From PALSA-1004 sp041483135 (GTDB taxonomy: Bacteria > Pseudomonadota > Gammaproteobacteria > Burkholderiales > SG8-41): a stretch of 64,000 nt of DNA. A program made the position numbers and the translations under genes. Of this stretch, positions 59,465-64,000 are shown in pieces; positions within the stretch are counted from its first letter, which is position 1, and the number at the start of each line of letters is the position of its first letter. The stretch is taken from the NCBI GenBank assembly GCA_041483135.1, contig JBGPFE010000016.1, positions 12,692 to 76,691 of the forward strand. The letters run 5' to 3'. The notes under the pieces were generated by a model that was given only the letters and a program-made list of their open reading frames with translations, made no database searches and was not told where the DNA came from.

Positions 59465-60382
59465 ATGCCCGGCAGCTCGTGGCGTAACGCATCGCCGTAT
59501 TTGCTGTTGACGCTGACGACGTTGTTCTGGGCGGGCAATGCGGTAATGGCGCGTGCGCTGCACGAGCTGTTTCCGCCCATAACGATGGCGTTCTGGCGGT
59601 GGACGCTCGCCTCGGCGTTGCTGCTGCCATTTGTGCTGCGGCCGATGTACGACCAGCGCGTGCTGTTGCGCGAGTACTGGGGCCGCATGGTGCTGCTGGG
59701 CGCGCTCGGCGTGAGCTGCTACAACGTCTTCCTGTATTCGGCGCTGCAGACGACGACCGCAACCAATGGTGTGCTGATCAATTCGGTTACGCCGCTGCTG
59801 ATCCTGCTCGCCGGCCGGATACTGTTCGGCGTGCGCATGACGGCAAGGCAGCAGGCCGGCATCGTTCTGTCGGTAGCCGGCGTCACGGTAATCGTCAGCC
59901 GCGGCGACAGCGCCGTGCTCACGCAACTCGACTTCAATCACGGCGATTTCCTGCTGATCGGCGGCGCGGTTACGTGGGCACTGTACACGGTGTTCCTGCG
60001 CTGGCGGCCGCCGGGCATCGGTATGCGGGCATTCCTGGGCGCCACCATCATGATCGGCGCAACGCTGCTGCTGCCGCTATATCTCGTCGAAATGGCAAGC
60101 GGGCGCAGGGCGGTGTGGAATGCCGCGACCGGCACGGGCATGGTTTATTTTTCGATATTCCCGTCGATCCTGGCTTATCTGTTCTGGAACCGCGGGGTAC
60201 ACCAAGTAGGCGCCAACCGCGCCGGACTGTTTCTATACCTGGTCCCGGTGTTCGGCATCGTGCTCGCAGTCGCGTTTCTGGGGGAGCAGTTGCACCTGTT
60301 CCATCTGGCTGGTGCGGTGCTCATTTTCACCGGGATCTACATCGCTACTGCGGACGCAATCAACAAGGGCGCCGGCGCGTGA
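59465..60382 (+). CDS. EamA/DMT superfamily transporter
   Basis: 305 residues with ten hydrophobic helices in two repeated EamA halves (LTLTTLFWAGNAVMARALHELFPPITMAFWRWTLASALLLPF; LLIGGAVTWALYTVFLRWRPPGIGMRAF). TATNGVLINSVTPLLILLAG and FLGEQLHLFHLAGAVLIFTGIYI are typical helix ends. Drug/metabolite or amino-acid exporters are common in this family. The stop overlaps the hydrolase start (GTGA). Confidence 0.92.
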   Translation: MPGSSWRNASPYLLLTLTTLFWAGNAVMARALHELFPPITMAFWRWTLASALLLPFVLRPMYDQRVLLREYWGRMVLLGALGVSCYNVFLYSALQTTTATNGVLINSVTPLLILLAGRILFGVRMTARQQAGIVLSVAGVTVIVSRGDSAVLTQLDFNHGDFLLIGGAVTWALYTVFLRWRPPGIGMRAFLGATIMIGATLLLPLYLVEMASGRRAVWNAATGTGMVYFSIFPSILAYLFWNRGVHQVGANRAGLFLYLVPVFGIVLAVAFLGEQLHLFHLAGAVLIFTGIYIATADAINKGAGA

Positions 60383-61191
60383 AGCGAATCGAGAGTATGG
60401 ACGGCCTCGAGCTGATCAGCCATACGCCGGCATCACCCGCGCACCCGGTGCCGCTGTTGTTCGTGCACGGCGCGTTTGTCGCGGCGTGGTGCTGGGATGA
60501 TTACTTCCTGCCGTATTTTGCGCACCGTGGTTTTGCCGCACATGCGTTGAGCCTGCGCGGCCACGGCGGCAGTGCCGGCTGGGAAACGCTGTCGGCCGCG
60601 AGCATCGACGATTACGAATCCGACGTGCTGCGGATGGTCAAGCACGTCGGTGAGCCCGTAGCGGTGATCGGGCATTCGATGGGCGGCATGGTAGTGCAGC
60701 GCTGCCTGCGCCGCATGCATGCGGCAGCCGTGGTGCTGATGGCTGCGGTGCCGCCCGGAGGCCTGCTCGGCTCGTCATTCCTGCTTGCCGCGGGCGACCC
60801 GACGCTGTTCCGCGAGATCAATCTGCTCCAGTACGCCCATCCGAGCTTTGCCACTATGGATGGCCTGCGGCGGGCGATATTTTCCGGGCGCGTACCCGAT
60901 GACCAGATCGGCAGGCATTTTGCGCGCATGCAGCCGGAATCGCAGCGCGCGGTATTCGATCTGTCGTGGCCGCAGCATTTTCTTATCGGGCACGCCAAAG
61001 ACGTGCCGATGCTGGTGCTGGGCGGCGAACAAGACGCATTCTTTCCGCCCGGTATGGTCGAATCGACGGCGCGAATTTACGGCGTGACGCCGCAGATTTT
61101 TCCGGCAATGGCGCACGCGATGATGCTCGAGCCGGACTGGCAGCGCGCCGCCGATTGTATTATTGATTGGTTCGCTGAAATAGGGCTTTGA
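60379..61191 (+). CDS. Alpha/beta hydrolase
   Basis: 270 residues from a GTG overlapping the previous stop; the open frame is longer upstream, but that part is the carrier's shadow. Oxyanion-hole HG at residues 30-31 (LLFVHGAFVAAWCWDDY), nucleophile S100 in VIGHSMGGMVVQRCL, acid in LGGEQDAFFPP, and His in AMAHAMMLEPDW. Lysophospholipase-like esterase fold. Substrate unknown. It is translationally coupled to the EamA carrier, so the two may handle one compound. Confidence 0.92.
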   Translation: MKRIESMDGLELISHTPASPAHPVPLLFVHGAFVAAWCWDDYFLPYFAHRGFAAHALSLRGHGGSAGWETLSAASIDDYESDVLRMVKHVGEPVAVIGHSMGGMVVQRCLRRMHAAAVVLMAAVPPGGLLGSSFLLAAGDPTLFREINLLQYAHPSFATMDGLRRAIFSGRVPDDQIGRHFARMQPESQRAVFDLSWPQHFLIGHAKDVPMLVLGGEQDAFFPPGMVESTARIYGVTPQIFPAMAHAMMLEPDWQRAADCIIDWFAEIGL

Positions 61192-61344
61192 TTCCTGGCG
61201 TCGCGACATTGGTGTCGTCGGCGATGACGATCGTGAGCGGCGCGAGTGGAGGGTGATGCGCCGCAATTTGCGCCGGAACGGGCTTACTACAATCGGGCCG
61301 GCGCCCGGCCAGGTGACCGGGTAATGCGCAAGCGCGGGGAAGAA

Positions 61345-62274
61345 CTAGATTGCAGGGGTGCGCGCAGGTGCTTCGGCGCTGTTCGCCGGCAATTGCGGCG
61401 CCGCGGCGGGCGCTTGTGGCGATTGATCTCCTGCGGTCGGCGGCGCGGCCTCTGCCGGCGCGGCGGCCTGCGGCGCATCGGGTGTCGCAACCGACGGCGG
61501 CGATGCCGGCTCGTCGAGTTCGGTACGCGGCTTCGTTTTTATTTCCGGAATCTCTTCCTCCTCTTTTTCAGTCGGAGGATTGCCGTCATAGACGAGGTTG
61601 CGGCGGCGCTGCAGATAGGCGTCGCGCTGGAACTCATACGGATCGAGCGCAGCCTCGTCGAGTATCTTGGTCGAATCGAGCAGGTTGGCGCGCAGATTGA
61701 CGATATAAAGGCCCCATACCGAATTGCGGGTGGCGATATGGTTGCGCCAGATCCAGCGGATCGGATCGACCTTGAAGTCGACGAACGTGCCGACCGCATC
61801 GCGAAATGAACTGGGGCCGAAGAAAGGTATCTGCAGGTAAGGCCCCGAGCTGATGCCCCAGCGGCCGAGCGTCTGGCCGAAGTCTTCCTTGTGTTTTTCG
61901 ATCCCGACTTCGGTTGCGACATCGATCAAGCCGGCTAGGCCTACCGTCGTATTCATGGTAACGCGTATCACGTCGGAGGCGGCGTCGCTGATTTTCCCCT
62001 GCAGCAAATTGTTCAGCGCAGTGATGATGTCGTAGAGGTTGTTGTAGAAGTTGGTGACCCCGGTGCGCACGAACTGCGGCAAGATGCCTCTGTAGACGGT
62101 CGCGACGGGTTTCATGACCACCTTGTCGATGCCGTCGTTGATTTTATAGATCGCCCGGTTGAGCGGCTCGAGCGGATCCCGTGGATTGTGGGTGCTGGCG
62201 CAGCCACCGAGCACCATCAAGGAGAGCAGACCCAACAGGCAAGAGGTGCGGAGCTGCGCGGCAAGTGATGTCAT
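61345..62274 (-). CDS. mlaA: MlaA/VacJ family outer-membrane lipoprotein
   Basis: 309 residues from the ATG at 62274; an open extension upstream has no signals. Lipoprotein signal with Cys25 in VLGGCAST. The core matches MlaA: DPLEPLNRAIYKINDGIDKVVMKPVATVYRGILPQFVRTGVTNFYNNLYDI, SSGPYLQIPFFGPSSFRDAVGTFVD, and the helix SVWGLYIVNLRANLLDSTKILDEAALDPYEFQRDAYLQRR. It removes mislocalised phospholipid from the outer leaflet in the Mla pathway. A long Pro/Ala/Glu-rich tail follows after residue 230 and is longer than in E. coli MlaA. Confidence 0.94.
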   Translation of the reverse strand: MTSLAAQLRTSCLLGLLSLMVLGGCASTHNPRDPLEPLNRAIYKINDGIDKVVMKPVATVYRGILPQFVRTGVTNFYNNLYDIITALNNLLQGKISDAASDVIRVTMNTTVGLAGLIDVATEVGIEKHKEDFGQTLGRWGISSGPYLQIPFFGPSSFRDAVGTFVDFKVDPIRWIWRNHIATRNSVWGLYIVNLRANLLDSTKILDEAALDPYEFQRDAYLQRRRNLVYDGNPPTEKEEEEIPEIKTKPRTELDEPASPPSVATPDAPQAAAPAEAAPPTAGDQSPQAPAAAPQLPANSAEAPARTPAI

Positions 62275-62486
62275 GTAATGGGTTCCGGGGTTTTTCTGAG
62301 CGAGCCGGGTTTTGGCCATTATAACAACCATTTCTGGCAAATCCAACGCCGCTTGGCGCAGCGTTAGTATCCCCCTTGGAGGACGTGATAAACCGCCGTT
62401 TGCAGGCTTTTCCCGCCGCTTCCAGTGCTGAATATGCGCCCTCCGGGCCGTCGCCCGGGTCGGACGCTGTTCAGCGGAGAAAACCA

Positions 62487-62694
62487 TGATCAGCAGGCGT
62501 TTTATGACGTTATTATGTGGCGCCATAGCCCTTGCCTGCGCTGCAACCGGCTGCGCGCAGAGCCAGCCAACCAAGCTGGTCCGGATTTTACACGCCCGAT
62601 CCGCCGGGCGGAACCAACGACATTCTGGCGCGGCTGATCGCGAGTGAAACAGCGAAATGGGGAAAGGTCGTCAGGCAGGCCCACGTCAGCCTCG
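62487..62694 (+). pseudogene. Bug/TctC receptor remnant with a large internal deletion and frameshift
   Basis: Frame 1 from the ATG at 62487 gives a signal peptide and first strand (MISRRFMTLLCGAIALA, then GCAQSQPTKLVRI). The frame then shifts to PDPPGGTNDILARLIA, the following family segment. This joins directly to SETAKWGKVVRQAHVSLDE, which is the normal receptor C-terminus. About 230 central residues are missing. The terminal stop has also been lost. It is clearly dead. It lies between mlaA and the C39-like gene. Confidence 0.85.
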
Positions 62695-62699
62695 ATGAG

Positions 62700-63770
62700 T
62701 CAGGGCGCACGTTTTTTCCTGGATTTGCGTGGCGGTTCGGGCGCCGGTACTTTTACCGGGACCACGACACGGGTTTCTTCCCTTGCCTTGGCTTCCTGCG
62801 CAGCCGCCGCCTGTTTTTTGCGGATTTCATCAAGCGTAGCCTGCGTCGCGGATTGCAGCGGTCCGCCGAGACTCACCGCGGTTTCCGCCGCCGCCACGGC
62901 CTCGCTCAGCTTGCCGCGATCGGACAGTACTTGAGCGAAGTTGTTGAATGCGGCGGCAGAATCGGGATGGTCGCGGCTCGCCTGCCGGAATGCCGACTCG
63001 GCGGTTTCGAGATCGTGCAGCGCATAGGCGGTGTTACCGCGTCCCATCTGGCCGGCGAGACTCGCCGGCCAGCGCTTGAGCAGCGTGTTATAAGCGGTAA
63101 AGGCGGTTTTGGTTTGGCCGCTATTTTCCAGAGCTACGACCGCCGTGGCATAGCGGGTTTCAGTTGCGGTCGCCGGCACGCGGTCGGCTGGCACGGCGAC
63201 CATGGCCCAGTAGCTTTCATGCTTCCATATCTTCTCGAATATCGTGAGTGGCGTGGTTATGCGCGGTCTTTTCCCGGACCGGCGGATCACCTCCAGCTCT
63301 GGCAGGTCGTAGCCAACTACGACCGAGTAATGCCACACCGGATACCAGCTAAAGCCATAATTTTCGAGCACGATCGCCGGCGTGCCGGCCGCGATCTCCC
63401 GTAACAGATCTGTAATCACCGGCTCGAGTTCGTAAGCGATCAGCCCATGGCGACGGGCTGCCGCCAGCATTTCGACTTGCAGGCTGCCTTTGCGTCCCGG
63501 CAGGTAAACCTGGTCGACCAGTTCCTCAGGGGACGCTTTGACGCCTGCCGCATTGAGCACCATGGCGAGCGCCGACGGGCCGCAGAAGTAATCGTCCTGC
63601 GGGAAAAAAGGCACCTGCATGAGTTCGGCGCGCGGCGGCAGATCGGAAAGCCGCTGTTCTTTGAGCGATTCTTTCAGCGCGTACGTCTGCGGCGCCATCG
63701 ACGCGCATCCGGCGAGCCATGCGCCTAAAAAAAGAAAGCCCGCGATTAAGCGGGCTTTACTGCTGGGCAT
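62700..63770 (-). CDS. C39-like cysteine peptidase lipoprotein with TPR repeats (PA2778-like)
   Basis: 356 residues. Lipobox with Cys22 (LAGCASM). The papain/C39-like domain has the candidate catalytic Cys63 in DDYFCGPSALAMVLNAAG and His in YPVWHYSVVVGYD. TPR-like helices follow (TAFTAYNTLLKRWPASLAGQMGRGNTAYALHDLETAESAFRQASRDHPD), then a basic tail. Usually encoded with a small PA2779-type membrane protein, as here. Substrate unknown. Its first codons overlap an intrinsic terminator, an odd arrangement noted separately. Confidence 0.88.
   Translation of the reverse strand: MPSSKARLIAGFLFLGAWLAGCASMAPQTYALKESLKEQRLSDLPPRAELMQVPFFPQDDYFCGPSALAMVLNAAGVKASPEELVDQVYLPGRKGSLQVEMLAAARRHGLIAYELEPVITDLLREIAAGTPAIVLENYGFSWYPVWHYSVVVGYDLPELEVIRRSGKRPRITTPLTIFEKIWKHESYWAMVAVPADRVPATATETRYATAVVALENSGQTKTAFTAYNTLLKRWPASLAGQMGRGNTAYALHDLETAESAFRQASRDHPDSAAAFNNFAQVLSDRGKLSEAVAAAETAVSLGGPLQSATQATLDEIRKKQAAAAQEAKAREETRVVVPVKVPAPEPPRKSRKKRAP
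63726..63758 (-). terminator. Intrinsic terminator inside the first codons of the PA2778-like gene
   Basis: On the minus strand: stem AAAGCCCGC, loop TTAATC, stem GCGGGCTTT, then CTTTTTTTA. It lies 30-62 bp after the stop of the PA2779-like gene and begins four codons into the PA2778-like gene (63758 to 63726). It probably limits readthrough into the downstream gene. Confidence 0.8.
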
Positions 63771-63787
63771 ACTAACGGCTGCTTTGG

Positions 63788-64000
63788 TTATTTATAGACG
63801 TACCAGATGATCAGCCCGATGAGAATGACGCCGGCGGCCCACCACCACCCGTTATTGTCGGCACCTGCCGGCAACGTGTCGATATTACCCGCGATGCGGT
63901 TGATTTCTTCCTGCGTCATCGCGTTCACGCGGTCTTGCGCGGTCGCTGCGGTGAGGCCGAGCGCTTCGAACTGCTTTTGCACGTCCGTGCGGCTGACGAA
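63788..64000 (-). CDS. PA2779-like small membrane protein (5' end off window)
   Basis: The visible 71 codons read on beyond the window edge; the first legible residues are FVSRTDV. It has QKQFEALGLTAATAQDRVNAMTQEEINRIAGNIDTLPAG, then a short linker and a C-terminal membrane helix (GWWWAAGVILIGLIIWYVYK). This pattern and its position 17 bp before the C39-like lipoprotein gene match PA2779-type proteins, which pair with PA2778-type. The role is unknown. Confidence 0.8.
   Translation of the reverse strand, partial: FVSRTDVQKQFEALGLTAATAQDRVNAMTQEEINRIAGNIDTLPAGADNNGWWWAAGVILIGLIIWYVYK

Overview
The window looks like a chromosome segment of a GC-rich betaproteobacterium, most likely Burkholderiales-like. 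The main reason is seven near-complete Bug/TctC-type periplasmic solute receptors plus decayed pieces of others, with no TctA/TctB membrane partner nearby. Supporting evidence is the MlaA, PA2778/PA2779-like, SirB1, Uup and TRAP genes and the pairing of receptors with catabolic enzymes. Species cannot be named from sequence alone.

Layout. 1-1.9 kb: a PEP-mutase/isocitrate-lyase enzyme with a Bug receptor (minus strand). 2.0-4.9 kb: a UroD-like protein, an aspartate-dehydrogenase-like enzyme and a nitroreductase. 4.95-5.4 kb: a gene graveyard (a sulfatase start fused to an aspartate-dehydrogenase tail, then an isopropylmalate-dehydrogenase-family tail). 5.5-16.3 kb: a long plus-strand run with two sulfatases that lack signal peptides, a radical-SAM sulfatase maturase carrying a SEC-C tail, a GntR/UTRA regulator, three Bug receptors, a beta-hydroxyacid dehydrogenase, a NUDIX hydrolase and an MBL hydrolase. 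This reads as an uptake and intracellular desulfation/catabolic unit. 16.3-32.5 kb: acid metabolism (TauD-like dioxygenase, PrpD-like, TcuA-like, class II aldolase, alpha-hydroxyacid oxidase, PrpF-like), a small copper cluster and two MFS carriers. 32.6-33.1 kb: a 144-bp tandem repeat array. 33.2-46.1 kb: an SPFH protein, an ABC importer without an ATPase, HyuAB with a Bug receptor, a serine recombinase broken by a nonsense codon, and a TRAP transporter. 46.5-49.3 kb: peroxiredoxin, CHRD protein and a PF04392 binding protein. 50.17-54.42 kb: a lower-GC island between a degenerate and an intact tRNA-Arg(CCT), with five small uncharacterised minus-strand genes, one larger one and a recombinase fragment. 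54.5-64 kb: housekeeping-like genes (peroxiredoxin, VOC protein, Uup, SirB1, EamA carrier, hydrolase, MlaA, C39-like lipoprotein).

Two features stand out. First, four copies of a ~102-bp inverted-repeat element (a MITE) are each flanked by a 2-bp duplication; two of them sit in the TA of a stop codon and regenerate a stop, and one replaces the C-terminus of a PrpF-family gene. Second, there are repeated fusions and truncations of paralogous genes (Bug N-termini, sulfatase, PF04392) next to several short repeat families, one of which lies inside a Bug gene that is still an open frame. No CRISPR array, rRNA or riboswitch was recognised.
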